Source: Adenanthera pavonina (lineage: Eukaryota > Streptophyta > Magnoliopsida > Fabales > Fabaceae). Taken from it: 64,000 nt of DNA. The stretch covers positions 9,565,501-9,629,500 of the forward strand of contig JAIVEN010000016.1 of NCBI GenBank assembly GCA_026686845.1, in the 5' to 3' direction. Below the pieces are notes generated by a model, which saw only the letters and a program-made list of their open reading frames with translations, did not search any database and was not told where the DNA came from. The position numbers and the translations under genes were made by a program. Of the stretch, positions 24,182 to 35,597 are shown in pieces; position 1 is the first letter of the stretch, and each line of letters starts with the position of its first letter.

Positions 24182-24720
24182 TGCGACGAGGGGCGAATCA
24201 AAGCCGACAAGGCTCTCTTCACTAGATCTCCCTCAACGCCGCCGATTCGCACGAGTGAGTTCGTCATCGCCGATCTACGAGCGTTGAGCCTGTTTGGAGA
24301 GTACGGCGCCACCGAATGAGAGCCATAGCCCTTGTGAAGGCTGCATCGGAAGGAGCCAGGGTGTGTGGTCGGGGAGCACATGCAGGTTCGCTTCTGGTGG
24401 CTCGGTTTCTTGATCACTTGGCTAGTGTTGCCGGAGCCGGAGCGAGGAGTGACGGTGATGGACCGGTTTGGAGAGATAGAACGGTCCACAGAGAACCGAA
24501 CGGAAGGAACGGATGTCGCAGAGGAACCGCAGAGGCTGACACGTGTAGGAGATGTAGAACGATGGAAGAAGGTGGTGGAGCGAGAAGAGAAGCTTGAGCT
24601 TGAGGAAGCAAAAGCGGTCGAGGAATGGGAAGGCGACGAGTAACGAGAATTGCAGAATCTGCCCGACGGTGAAAGAGATCGGAGCACAGGTCCGCAAGAC
24701 TTTCTACTAGTTGCCGCCAT
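24106..24720 (-). CDS. Serine-rich protein-like, CSPTTHPGSFRCSLHK family
   Basis: An intron-less gene of 204 residues. Residues 1-100 are Ser-rich (repeats such as SSSSSFSSRS and RSISPNRS). Residues 111-130 are the family signature RTCMCSPTTHPGSFRCSLHK with its three cysteines. A second conserved block near the C-terminus reads LIRPSSHQQRRRADFQPRPS. Plant proteins with these two blocks are annotated only as serine-rich protein-like; their function is not known to me. The start at 24720 (ATGGCGGCAACT) has good context. A shorter relative lies at 34425-34757 on the same strand and shares both blocks. The 3' end overlaps, on the opposite strand, the hypothetical frame starting at 23942. Confidence 0.88.
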   Translation of the reverse strand: MAATSRKSCGPVLRSLSPSGRFCNSRYSSPSHSSTAFASSSSSFSSRSTTFFHRSTSPTRVSLCGSSATSVPSVRFSVDRSISPNRSITVTPRSGSGNTSQVIKKPSHQKRTCMCSPTTHPGSFRCSLHKGYGSHSVAPYSPNRLNARRSAMTNSLVRIGGVEGDLVKRALSALIRPSSHQQRRRADFQPRPSRLSVMSKAEGS

Positions 24721-24865
24721 TTGCACAGATCTTTTTGTTGTTCAAGGAGAGAAAGGGCAAATGCCTAGGGATACCAGATAGAGAGAGAAAGACAGAAAAT
24801 TCTACCTCTCCCTATTAAGCCGGGATCGGCTCTCTGGTTTGGCAAACCTAGCTTTACTCAAGCCA

Positions 24866-24875
24866 TATATTTATA
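24866..24875 (-). promoter_or_regulatory. TATA box of the serine-rich gene
   Basis: On the minus strand TATAAATATA lies about 150 bases before the ATG. This leaves a leader of roughly 110-120 bases. Confidence 0.65.
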
Positions 24876-24879
24876 GGAG

Positions 24880-27070
24880 TTCAAAGGATGTGGGGGATGA
24901 GGGAGGAGAGAATGAAGGCGGGGTTAAGGTTCGTGATATTTTGTGCTCGGGGTATTTACTTCTTAGTATTGCATTTTTGTCCTCCTAGATTCTTCTTTAA
25001 TTTCGATGTTCCTCATTTTCACGCATCCATAAATCAAGCGTTCTTAAGAATATGTGTATTAGCGTAAATTTTTTTGTTTGAAAGTTAGATGAAGAAATTA
25101 AGGCCACCAAGAAAAAAAAAATTAGACATAGAACGTTTAAATCTTGATGCTGCTAAACTTTTTTTGGCCATAAATATAAACCTTAACTATTCAAAATCAA
25201 GTTTTTTTTCAATTGAATAATAAAATGTTTAATTTTTGATATCTTTGCTTTTAATAAATTTTTATTTAAATAATTAATTAAATCAATTAAACCAAAATTA
25301 TGACAAATTTTTTAAATAAAATAATTTAAATAAGTTAGATTCTACTAACTTATCATAATAAGAATAAGTTTTAGGATTTAAAAAATATTTATAAATTACT
25401 ATTTATATTTTTGTGAACTGAATCAATTTTCATTGGTAAAATAATAAATTTAATTTTTTGTTTTTTATCTATATAGAAAAATAAAATATTTTTGTTTTTT
25501 TTTTGTTAACTAGAAAAATAAAAGATTTAAATACGAAACAGGATATGTGAAAAGTAGAAGGGCATGGTAGCAAAAGGGAAGACCAAGGGATAGACAGTGG
25601 TTGGGTTAGTTAACCGGGAAGGCAACGCGTTAAGGCTGGGTTAGGGTTGCAAGTTGTACTGGGCACTAGAGTAAGCTGAAAGCTGTGGGCTTTTGAATTG
25701 AACCTATAATACAGAAAACGACAAATGAAGTGAACCGTTCTAGTAACTTTTAAGATTATCAAGTGACAGAGTTTTTTGGGATTGCTCAAAACGTCCTCTC
25801 TCTGCCACGTTTGCCCTCTACATTATGACACACTCTCTCTAGATTCCCCGTACAGTGATATGTCGGTCACTTTATCTGCTCTCACTTTCACATTGACCAA
25901 ACTACCCTTCTCCTTCATTTTATTTTCTTTCTTCCACTTGGTGGATGCTCGTGTTTATGCTGCTCAGCAGCCGCGTCTCTATGAAGCATCGGATGACTGG
26001 TACGACCCTTTTTTTCTAAAAGAAAAATGAAATCAACGGAACTAAAACAAAAACTTCCACAACTTTTAAAAGTAAATTACTTTTTGACTACTTCATATAT
26101 ACTCCTCAAATTTTTTATATTTTTCTTAAATTTTATTTATTTTTTATTTTTATTTAACATATTTAATGAGTGTATTTGGAGAAAAATTTATTTACTAATC
26201 AAAATATAACTTATGCTTTAAATCATAAAAAATTTTCTTTCAATGACTATTATCATTAAATTATTTATTATTTTTTGTAATTAACGTGCATAATTTTAAA
26301 GGAACAATTATTTTAAAATGGATGGGGTATAAATAAAGGTTTTTTTGACTGGACATAAAAGGTTAAAAATTTAATTCTCATTATGAAATAAATCTAATTA
26401 AAAAAAAGTCTATTTGTCCTTAATGGGATTAGTATTTTTGCTCCTACTAATGGAGGATATTATTAGTTTAGTACCAAAAAAAAAAGTAAAAGATATTTTG
26501 AAAAAAAAAAACTCCCTCTATTTCTTTTTATAAAATATTTAAAGTTTTAACACACATATTTAAAAATATAATTAATGTGTAAAATAATTAATGAAAATAA
26601 TGGTATATAGCTGAGAAAACAATCATTAATGTTTTCTTAAACTCTTTTTTTTATATAATTATTTATCTAGGTCAGATTTAAGTATTATCGAACTCAAATG
26701 AGGGAAATTCTTTCAATGTAATTTTGTTCATTCACAAGACTTGAACTCAAGATATTACTTAATGGGTGTTGAGTTCTTTACAATTTAATTCAAATGCCTC
26801 TTAATATTATTTTCTTAAACCCTTAAAAAGGATATAAATGTAAACAAAATTTTTCTTTAAAACAAAAGACTGATAAAGGGAAGTGGAGAGAGTTATACAA
26901 CCCTCAAAATGGAAAATGGAAAATGAAACTCAAATCAATTTTTTTAAAGTAATAAACCTTGTGATATTTATTATTATCTACTAATCCGATTTAAAGGAAG
27001 GCCTTCCAGTTGAAATTTGGGAGGAAATGAGATTAGATTTTGTTTAGGTGATTTGAATAAAGATTAGGAT
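24880..27070. other. Intergenic DNA, mostly A+T-rich
   Basis: A G+C-richer patch at 25550-26010 contains a short frame from the ATG at 25860 (begins MSVTLSALTFTLTKLPFSF, 56 residues), which I cannot assign. A MITE-like end (ACTCCCTCTATTTCTTTTTA) lies near 26510. No gene is supported. Confidence 0.5.
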
Positions 27071-27639
27071 ATCACGTTGGTTTATGTTTATCACGAGGCG
27101 AATGGTTGTGTTAACTGGATGGTGGATGGTGACTTCGACTCAATGCATCAATATGTATCTTCATATTTTTTATGTATCTCCTTTAGACTGTCGGGGCTTT
27201 TTTTTTTTTCCGTCCTCATTTGTTGGTTTAGCCATTTCCTCTCTTTCTTCTTCTTCTTGTTCTTATGGGTAATGTAATGATGCATGGTGAAGGGGTGACA
27301 AAAGGAATGAGCAACAAAAAGGTCACATGTATAGAGAGGGAGAAGAAAGCATGCTTATCATGAGGCCGATACAAATGTACGTGAAAGTGATTCGCTCAAG
27401 GGCTATATTAATATGGGTTATTCAATCGAAAGGAGTGTAGATAGTTATTGTGAATTTTTCTCTCTTAGCTATTATTTCCTTTTTTCCTTCTGCTATTTCC
27501 TCTCTGAACCTTCCCTTCTGAGTGCTTGTTCTTTTATCCTTATGCTGTGAAGTTGTAATCATAATTCAATATAATATAAATCCATTTTCCATTATCTCGA
27601 TGTGTGTTGTTGATTGATTTTATAGGAGACCATAACAAT

Positions 27640-28595
27640 TGGTGCTTTTATTGACCTCCTGCTCTGTCCTAATGGCCGAAGACATCCAGTTCCACGTTGC
27701 TGATTTGGACAATCTTCTAATTGCCATTAGACATCTTGCGAATTCCATGGAGCATCGTCTGTCTATGGATTGAGCTCACTTTGATCGATTGGATGCTCAT
27801 TTTGGCCATATGGGTGCTCGCTTTGATTGAATGGCTACTAAAATGCAAGACCTGGTTAAGAATCTTGACTCTATTGCTCGTCGAGTGGAAGGGTTCTATC
27901 CGCCAGTTGTTATTAATTCACCAATCTCTTCCAATGTGCTTGCTACCACTAGTTGTCCAATTGTTGAGTCAATCGACCACCATATTATGCACTCAGTATC
28001 GGCACCTCTAGCACCATCCATTGTGCTTGATCCTCCATCTATAATTAGTGTTTTGCAATTTGCCAAGGTGGCCATTCTTAATGATTACAAGAGCTTTAAC
28101 TCCTTGGACAATGACAATGGGGATGCTGGCATGACTAGTCAAACGCTCGAATCCACTGCTCCATCATTAACAATTACGACTACTGTGTCTCTTCCCTTAC
28201 CATTGTTACTAGAACCGGTGATCAAGTTTCAGAGCCCAAATAGCGTGATTGACGATGGGTCTTTAATGCATGGGTTCCTCTTTTTCAAAAGGTGGACCAG
28301 TTTTATGATTGGGTTGCAAAACTTCAAGACCAATTTGGGTCTATCAAATCTACCATCCTCTTCCCTAGAGACTCATTCTTCAACCTTGCTTCAGAGTCTA
28401 ATGGTGTTATGGTGTTTGTTCCATGCATCAGCCCTATTCGAGATTCAGCTTGGCTCCCCGATTTCTTCCCTCGTTTGTCTCCAGCGGCTGCGAGTGAGGA
28501 ATGGGTTCTTCACAAATTTCTTGTCCGTGTAATCTTTCAAATATACCAAACATCGATTCCCACACCATGTGGCTCGTTAAATTGTAAAGGTTGAT
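27640..28595 (+). pseudogene. Broken gag-like frame of an LTR retrotransposon
   Basis: AATTGGTGCTTTTATTGACC at 27637-27656 resembles the junction and primer-binding region just after a 5' LTR in plant retrotransposons. A frame from ATG 27672 reads MAEDIQFHVADLDNLLIAIR, has a TGA near 27768, continues AHFDRLDAHFGHMGARFD, has a second TGA, and then runs from 27831 to about 28290 (MATKMQDLVKNLDSIARRVE onward). A frameshift near 28290 moves reading to another frame (VDQFYDWVAKLQDQFGSIKS). In this frame both stops could be former CGA arginine codons, fitting CpG decay. There is no protease or polymerase. I infer a truncated or non-autonomous element. The CT-rich stretch 27480-27600 may be the end of the LTR. 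Confidence 0.5.
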
Positions 28596-28619
28596 CCAAT
28601 GAAAAATAAAGTCAACCAT

Positions 28620-30537
28620 ATACCATTTTTAATGTGAAAATAATGTCAACCACCATAATTCAATTAGTAAGGATTGTATCAATTTAATTAGAGATATCGA
28701 TAAATCATTCAATTAAAGTGGGTTAGGCCTAAAATACTGAGAATACAAAAAAAAATGTGAGAATAATGTCTACCAAAAATAGATAAATACATATTCACCC
28801 TCACATACTTATAGAAGTATAGTTTTTCAAACTAATTAATTATCATCTACAACATAAAATCATTAAAAAAAATAGAAATGTAAAAATTATTAGATTTTAA
28901 TTCTCTAGGGCTTCCTTTTCCTTATATATAGCAATATAATCCTTAACTACTCTTTCAAGTCTTTAATCTTGGTTTGACTTATACATAATGAGACACAATA
29001 ATGTGTCAGTTGGAAAAGTGGTCCTTGCTCCACATTATTATTAAGTTAGGTCCAAGTTGATATATGACTAACAACTAAAACCTTTAAAGGTGACACTGAA
29101 TAATTGTTATTCATATGTTATATAAAAGTAAAATTAATTACCAATAAGGTTGGATACATTTGTCAAATAACTAGATTCCTTAAACATGAATGTATAAGGT
29201 TCGATTTCTAATAGTGTGCATTAAAAATATATCATTAAAAAAGATAATATTTATTTTGATGATCTTGATATTTTAAAGTGTTTGGTCTTCTAGAATAATA
29301 TGTATTATTTATTGATTGATATGATTATTGATTTTTCATTATTAATTTGCTTTTTGAAAATTTAAATGATTAAAAAAAAAGTTTTAAATCCCATATAGAT
29401 GCATAGGAGATAATGCTAGTTAATATAAAATCGTCTTCAATGCATCAATCCACCCTAGCATATGTGGGCACATGCAATACGTTTTAATTTTGTGAGGGTG
29501 TGTGTAGCCGTCTTAATTTCCAACGTCAAACCTCAACTTGCTCCAAAAGTCCATTCTTATCTCATCCCTTAAGCAGCCATTTTGTAGATAGATATATGCA
29601 GTTGTAATTTAAGCCATTTTGTAAAAAAAAAAAAATTAATGTAGATAGAATTCAGCTTCATATATAATTCTTACATTGTGTAAACATCACTGCTTACTTT
29701 GTATTCAATATTTATAAGTTGTAATATATGACCAGGCTATTTAATTGAAGTTTAATTAAGCTCAACTTTGAATGTAATGAATTAATGTATAATTCTGTGA
29801 TTTTGTTGTACAACTTAAGCTTTCACTGCTAATTATCCACGTCTGGCTCACACTTTTTTATTATTTAGCTAGTGTTTAAAAGAGAATTAAAAATGAAGTG
29901 CGTCCACGTTTCAAATTAGCATGGCCAGTACATAAACACGCATAATCAAATCACAATATGCGGTTATCAACTAAATATGCTTCAGAAGTTATAATCTTAA
30001 TTAATCATACCACAAATCCATGTTTTTATTTATTTATTTTTTTCTGATTGTCAACAAAATTATTTATTTTTTTCATGATAGAACCAAGAGTACCGTCTTT
30101 TACTAGAAGTAGAAACTATACCGTCTTTTATACTAGAAGCAGAGACCAATCTTCCTTAGAGCATTGAAAATAAGGTTCAACCAATCCAAATTAGATTGCT
30201 TCATATATAAAAGTTAGAAATTAAATTCTCAACCATTTATTTAATAGGTATGAGCTCTTATTATTTACACCAATCTAGGTTAATTATGTTTTTCTGATTT
30301 TAATTATTGTATGCAAAAATTCCTTTTTAATTATGCCTAAACATCATCAATGTCCAAGATTAATAAGAGTAGGCGGAGATCCAATATAAGACTTTCACAA
30401 TATGTAAGTTGTCATGTTATCATGACCTTTATAAATAAATAGCATTATTAACTATAAACATTTGTCCTCGGTCTTATTTACTTTTATATATAATATTTGC
30501 TTCGTATGTTTGTACATTTCTATAATGTCTATTTTTT
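28620..30537. other. A+T-rich intergenic DNA
   Basis: No supported gene. A short tandem pair (ACCGTCTTTTACTAGAAG and ACCGTCTTTTATACTAGAAG) lies at 30091-30148. Confidence 0.5.
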
Positions 30538-30807
30538 TTTACTCAAAGTATAAGTTATATTTAATTAGTTATATAAGAATTAAGAAAACTAATTTTACTT
30601 ATTAAATCTATGAAACAATATCTTATTTTTTAATAGTACCCATATTTAATATATTGTATTTAAAGTCTGATATCTCTCCTATATTTAATTAAAGATAAGG
30701 GTAAAATGAAAAAAAATTTAATATCCTAAAAATCATCAAATGGAAATTATATTTTGAATCAAAATAAATTTTTGAAATAAGACTTTTATTTTGAATAAGA
30801 GGGAGTA
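30538..30807. mobile_element. Stowaway-like MITE, copy of the 18584 family
   Basis: It contains TATTTAAAGTCTGATATCTC and AGATAAGGGTAAAATG in the same order as the 18584-18852 copy. It ends AATAAGAGGGAGTA, the mirror of the TACTCCCTC terminus. Confidence 0.6.
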
Positions 30808-31616
30808 GATATTATATATGAGAGAAAGAGAAAGAAAAAGTGTGAAGGCAATTCCAAATTCATACAATTAATATGGTAATTATATCTCTCATCACTTCAA
30901 GAGCATCGATTAAATTCAATAGGCATCTATCATCATATATGACTGTTTGGTCGAATGGATTTAAAATGTGTGCGGGTGTGCATAAAGAAAAAAATAGATA
31001 TGTGAGACATAAGTTTTAGTAAAAATTATTTTGTATACTCGTAAGTATGTTAATTTATGATTTTTGTCGAACTTAATATGCCTAAATTTTTTTGGCTCTT
31101 CAACTTAATCTTTTCCGTAAACGCTTGGTATATTGTACTCCCTTTGATATGCTACATAAGACATCTTTTAAAAAATTATATGTTTTATAATATAAAATAT
31201 TTTATAGTTTACATAGTGTATTTAATTTTATTTTACTTAAAATGCCAATAAAAAATGATACAATTTAATTAATATTAAAAAATTTAATTTATGAGTCAAC
31301 TATATTAAATAAGGATAATTTAAAAAATGATAGAAACAACTTTCAGTTATTAATTATCATCATTAGTCCATATGCGGTAGTTTAATTCATGGGTCAGCTT
31401 GATTATATTTGTCTGTTCTTTACTCCTTAATCATGATAGAAAGATGTTCTCATAAAGATGTTTCTTAGATTGGTCTTAAATGGAAAGAGCTCGATCACTA
31501 CTGGGCTGCATATAAAGCCTCCTTGAGATCTTTTATCCTCAATATGTTATAGAGACTTGGAATAATATCTTCTTGGTAATGATCATTTGAAAACTCTCAT
31601 GCCTGCTTCTTTGCAG

Positions 31617-31751
31617 GACTTCAATGGTACAGCCAAGGGATTTAAGGTGGATGCTATTGACACAACTGGTGCCGGTGATGCTTTTGTGGCTAGAGTATTA
31701 TCACAATTGGTTGTAGATCTCTTTGCACTACTTTTATGCAAACTCTTTTAG
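31617..31751 (+). pseudogene. Fructokinase (PfkB family) exon fragment
   Basis: After a TTCTTTGCAG acceptor the frame reads DFNGTAKGFKVDAIDTTGAG, then DAFVARVLSQLVVDLFALLL, and stops. DTTGAGDAF is the PfkB signature that holds the catalytic Asp (GAGD) of ribokinase-like sugar kinases, and FKVxAxDTTGAGDAFV is typical of plant fructokinases. Only this part of the protein is present: the N-terminal sugar-binding lobe and the C-terminus are missing and no later exon is visible. It cannot make an active enzyme. It lies inside the inverted-repeat element described for 31136-32320. Confidence 0.75.
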
Positions 31752-32029
31752 CACTTAGTGGCTCTAGTGTGGTGAATTAGAACAATTTTGTTTCAATAAC
31801 TAGGCAAGTATCGTACATGTTTCATATTGCTGAATAATGAACTTGACCTGTATTCTTAACATCCTGTAAATTTATGTCAAGTAAGGTTTTTTGGGTTTGA
31901 CTTTAGGTCCACAAGGTAAATTTGTGCAATCCTAAAGTATGATCAGATGCCTTCCTTTTCTCATATATTAGCCTATTTACAAGATTAAACTGAGCTTGAA
32001 TTGCTGTGTTTGTTGAATTGGTGAACAAG

Positions 32030-32082
32030 GAATCGTTGATGAAGCACAAAAGGCATTGGAAGAGGTCGAAACACTTAAGAAG
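32030..32082 (+). pseudogene. Probable LUC7-like exon fragment
   Basis: Between an AAG acceptor and an AAGAAG/GTCCTC donor-like site the frame reads GIVDEAQKALEEVETLKK. From memory, this resembles the helix G-VDEAQKALEEAEALKK of plant LUC7-like U1 snRNP proteins. The fragment is only 18 residues, so the assignment is tentative. Confidence 0.4.
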
Positions 32083-32671
32083 GTCCTCCATTTTGTGTTT
32101 ATTGATATGGATTTATTTATGATTAAGTTAACTGTTTCTTATTGAATTAATTAACTGTATCAATGTATATACTCAAATCTTTGTTTACCATCTTTGTTTC
32201 ATCTTTCTATCATGATTAGCAGTTATAATAATAAAAGAGTGCATATTAAGAAGTAAAGAACAGACTAACATAATCAAGTTGACTCATGAATTAAACTTAT
32301 AAACTAGAATAGAGGGAGTATAAGGTAATATGAGAGTTTCATGCATATTAAGAAATATTTATTACATTCTTAAACTTAAAAAAAAAAATAAAATTTTTAA
32401 TTTTATCCCTATTAATTTAATTCTTTTCATTAAATATAACACAAGTTATAATACTAATTATACAATAAATAAGAGATCAAAATGGCAAATTACTGCATCT
32501 TGTCTTATATTATGAAATAAGAAAAATTCATCATTTTACCTTATAATATGTAACAGAGGGAGTAATCCGAATTACGAGTTCAACTTGAAACTTTAATAAA
32601 CTTTTAATTGGTATGTGGGATTGGGCATCAAATTTGATTAGAATGACATTGATTTTGTCTCATGAAAGTAT

Positions 32672-32925
32672 TCTTTCCGATCTATATTATAGAGCATTCT
32701 ATATAAGAAATTTCTGGTCCAAAATATAGGATATTGAATATTTCTCTTTTTATTTTATTCATTTTTTTTTATTTTTTCCTACTCTATTTATAATCTTATA
32801 ATGATAATATAATTGAGTATTTAATAATAGTAAAATATAAAATATTGATACTTTTTATATTAGTTTTAGGTGAAAGAGTAATTTTCTTAATATATGTGTA
32901 ATTGATATGAAAATTACCAAAGTTA
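32672..32925. mobile_element. Stowaway-like MITE, copy of the 12229 family
   Basis: It shares CCAAAATATAGGATATTGAA and TATTTAATAATAGTAAAATA with the 12229-12500 element in the same order. Ends are eroded. Confidence 0.6.
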
Positions 32926-34424
32926 TTGAGACGAATTAAATAATGCTGAATGGTGATGGTAACCCCACGACAATAACTATGAATAAAGTTAAATATCATT
33001 ATCCGCCAACTGTTATCTCATGATTTAAAAGTAAAAAAAATATAAAATTCTGCCAACTGTAATAACTCTTCGTTTTTGCTTTGTTATTTTGTTGTAAACT
33101 GAAGTTATTCCTTGGTCGATCCCAACGACATCCTTCGATCTGGGATTTTTCATATGGACTTTGCTCGATTGTCAACCTCCTGGCAATTCTTGAAATACAT
33201 TCCCATCAAAATTGGAAAGCCTTTTTCCTCTTAATCAGACAAAAAAAGATGCCATTTATAATTGCAAGGTTTGGGAGTGTAGAAATTAGGATTAAGGTTG
33301 AGAAAATGAGTATCCCAATGTGTTCAAATGGATGATATATAAAATTATATAACTAAAAGAAACTAAAAGTGGTCTCGGGAGGAGTTTAAAATAAGTCATT
33401 ATTTATAACTAATAAATAGCGTAATTTTCTATAAATATATATTTATATATTTAATAAACTTGTAGGAAGCCATGACTTATAAATAATATTTTGATTTAAT
33501 ATATTTATTTAATTTGTATTAGGCTCATTTTTTTGTCCTTTTCTTCTATTATTTTTTGGCTCATTATTCCTTTGTTAAGTTTAATAATGTGAAACCCATT
33601 GTTTCTTAAATTCCGTGCAAATTAACACATAACGCATCTAGTTCCATTATGTATTAATATAAAAGATAGTTTGATTGAATAAAAAAAAACTATATTTTAA
33701 GTAAGATTTTAAATTTAAGTCTTATGAATAAAAAAAACACATAGAATTTTATCTTTTATTTAAAATTTAATTTGGCTCAAATTTGATAATATTAAATACG
33801 GAGTGGTTTCAACTCTAAAAAATATATCACAAAAGATCATTAATTCTTTTATGATAGTTTAAAGAGAGATTAAATTGACGGATAACTTGATTTTAATCAA
33901 GGTATCCTTTAAATTTATTAAATAAAAATTCATGATTGATAATAAATTTATGAAATTCTAATATGTTGATCATCAGGACTGTACTACTGGTAGACCAATA
34001 TTTTGAAATTTCATGACGATGCCATCTAATTGAGAGGATCGATCCAAAATAGTGCTTGTAATTTGTAAACATAGCAGCAGCCAGCAAGGCATAATTTTGT
34101 ATTCACAACTCACCCATCTCTGGAAACAAAAATTATACTGACATGGAAGGAAATTTCCAGTCTTTTGTAAATAACGATAAATGAAAAGGATTGAAATTAA
34201 GATGATGTATTGAAGGAACAAGGGAAAAGGAAACCCTCAACTGTAATTTTGTGGCTTGTCGTACGTCTACTTCTCTCATTCTTCATATAAAAAAACTACA
34301 AATCAAGACTGTGATTTACAAAACCTTATGTGCAGATATCCCAAAAGAGAAGAATATAAAAAGAGGGAGAGATTCACTTGTATTATATCCACATAACAGC
34401 AAAACAAAACAGAGTGATGAAGAT
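32926..34424. other. A+T-rich intergenic DNA
   Basis: No supported gene. A G+C-richer patch at 33100-33320 has short frames without recognisable content. Confidence 0.5.
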
Positions 34425-34757
34425 TCAAGAAACAGCAACAGCATCTGTACTAGAATTCATCAAGCAAAACCTTGAGGGTCGTGCCTGGAAATTCTTCCTC
34501 CTTTGAATATCATGGCTAGAGGGTTTAATAACTTGCTGGAGAATTGACTTCATTAGCCTCAAAGAGTTGTCTCTGGCTGCCTTGGAAGCCTCCCAGAGAT
34601 GGTGATGTTTGGACTTGGAGTTGGAGGGGGTGCGAGCCACAGGTCGAGCCATCATCGGCTTGTTGAGGTTCTTGTGGAGGCTGCAGCGGAAGGAGCAAGG
34701 TTGGGTGGTGGGTGAGCACAAGCAGGTTCGTTCGTGGCTTGGAATGGGAAGGACCAT
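34425..34757 (-). CDS. Short serine-rich protein-like paralogue
   Basis: A 110-residue frame with the family signature near its start (RTCLCSPTTQPCSFRCSLHK, residues 10-29) and the second block near its end (IKPSSHDIQRRKNFQARPSR). Both blocks match the gene at 24106-24720; the long Ser-rich N-terminus is absent. One signature residue differs (G to C in PCSFRC). The frame starts at ATG 34757. Another ATG 13 bases upstream, at 34770, opens a different frame (MASRDGPSHSKPRTN) that looks like a plausible family N-terminus. Either the gene begins at 34757, or a one-base indel has split an older, longer N-terminus. Function is unknown. A TATA box lies about 130 bases upstream. Confidence 0.72.
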   Translation of the reverse strand: MVLPIPSHERTCLCSPTTQPCSFRCSLHKNLNKPMMARPVARTPSNSKSKHHHLWEASKAARDNSLRLMKSILQQVIKPSSHDIQRRKNFQARPSRFCLMNSSTDAVAVS

Positions 34758-34886
34758 CTCTTGAAGCCATTGATGAATGGTTCGAGCTCAATCCTCTGGG
34801 CAATCACTATGTTGCCTTTGTTAATCCTCTTTAACAAATGGGAGGATAAGGAAAACAAACAAATTATGGGTTGAAGGTGAAGGTGG

Positions 34887-34893
34887 TTTTATA
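34887..34893 (-). promoter_or_regulatory. TATA box of the short serine-rich paralogue
   Basis: TATAAAA on the minus strand, about 130 bases before ATG 34757. This places a transcription start near 34860. Confidence 0.6.
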
Positions 34894-35597
34894 GAAATCT
34901 TTTTTGTTTGTATATACCTCCATGACCCAATGTTTCTGTCAGAATTGCTACTCAGCGACGGGGTTGCTTAAGTAGTAATTAAGTGGATAATATTGGGTTT
35001 TGAGTGCATTTACCACTTTGCATTGTCTGTGTGGCATGGCATCCTCCAATATCCAAAAGGATAAAACGACTTTCTATTTAATAATATCTAAGAAATTAAA
35101 GTAAATTTCAAAATATTTATATATTAAAATTATTATTAAATTTTATGTTTTACAATAATTTTATTCCTAAAAATATTTTCAATTTTTAAGATTAGTTTAA
35201 CATATATATTTTAAACTTCGGGCCTTTAAACATGATTTTTTTTAGAAATTTCGCAATTAGTTGAGGTGAATGAAACAGGGCTTGTGGTAAGAAACACAAG
35301 TAGACTTCTAACTTATCGCTTACTAAAACGTTTGATTTTCCTTTCTATTTGCAAGAACAAGGATTGACGCAAGTGAAACATTAAAAAAGATACTGACGTT
35401 AACCCTCGAATTAAATAATCATTCTTCCTTGAACCAGAGTTCATATGCGGACATTTTCATATAGCTCTGCATCACAAATGATTAAAACCTGATGAGAAAG
35501 GCTACATTCTACAAAAAGATCAACTCAGAAAGACATATTCACATCATAACTAATGTGGCTAGGCTCATAAGTCACAAAATCTTCAGGTGCCCTGGTC
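34894..35597. other. Spacer with 3' flank of the Tweety-like gene
   Basis: No gene is visible. Position 35450-35597 is likely the 3' untranslated region of the minus-strand gene that stops at 35598. Confidence 0.5.

Larger units (their letters stand above)
31136..32320. mobile_element. Inverted-repeat element carrying captured gene fragments
   Basis: The ends are TACTCCCTTTG (31136) and AGAGGGAGTA (32311-32320). Inside them is a long inverted repeat: 31379-31446 (TTTAATTCATGGGTCAGCTT onward) matches the reverse complement of 32203-32296. About 45 bases match with few changes, then there is a 28-base gap, then 17 bases match exactly (ATCATGATAGAAAGATG). The 750-base loop holds a fructokinase exon fragment (31617-31751) and a likely LUC7-like exon fragment (32030-32082), both on the plus strand. 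This resembles gene-fragment capture by a DNA transposon. The element type and outer limits are inferred. Confidence 0.6.

Noticed and set aside
24316..24643. Plus-strand frames of over 90 codons
   Set aside because: They are antisense to the serine-rich gene, whose minus-strand frame has conserved family blocks.
25776..26030. 84-codon frame on the plus strand
   Set aside because: The first codon is not ATG, the C-terminal part runs into A+T-rich DNA, and no family is recognisable. A short frame from ATG 25860 remains possible but unsupported.
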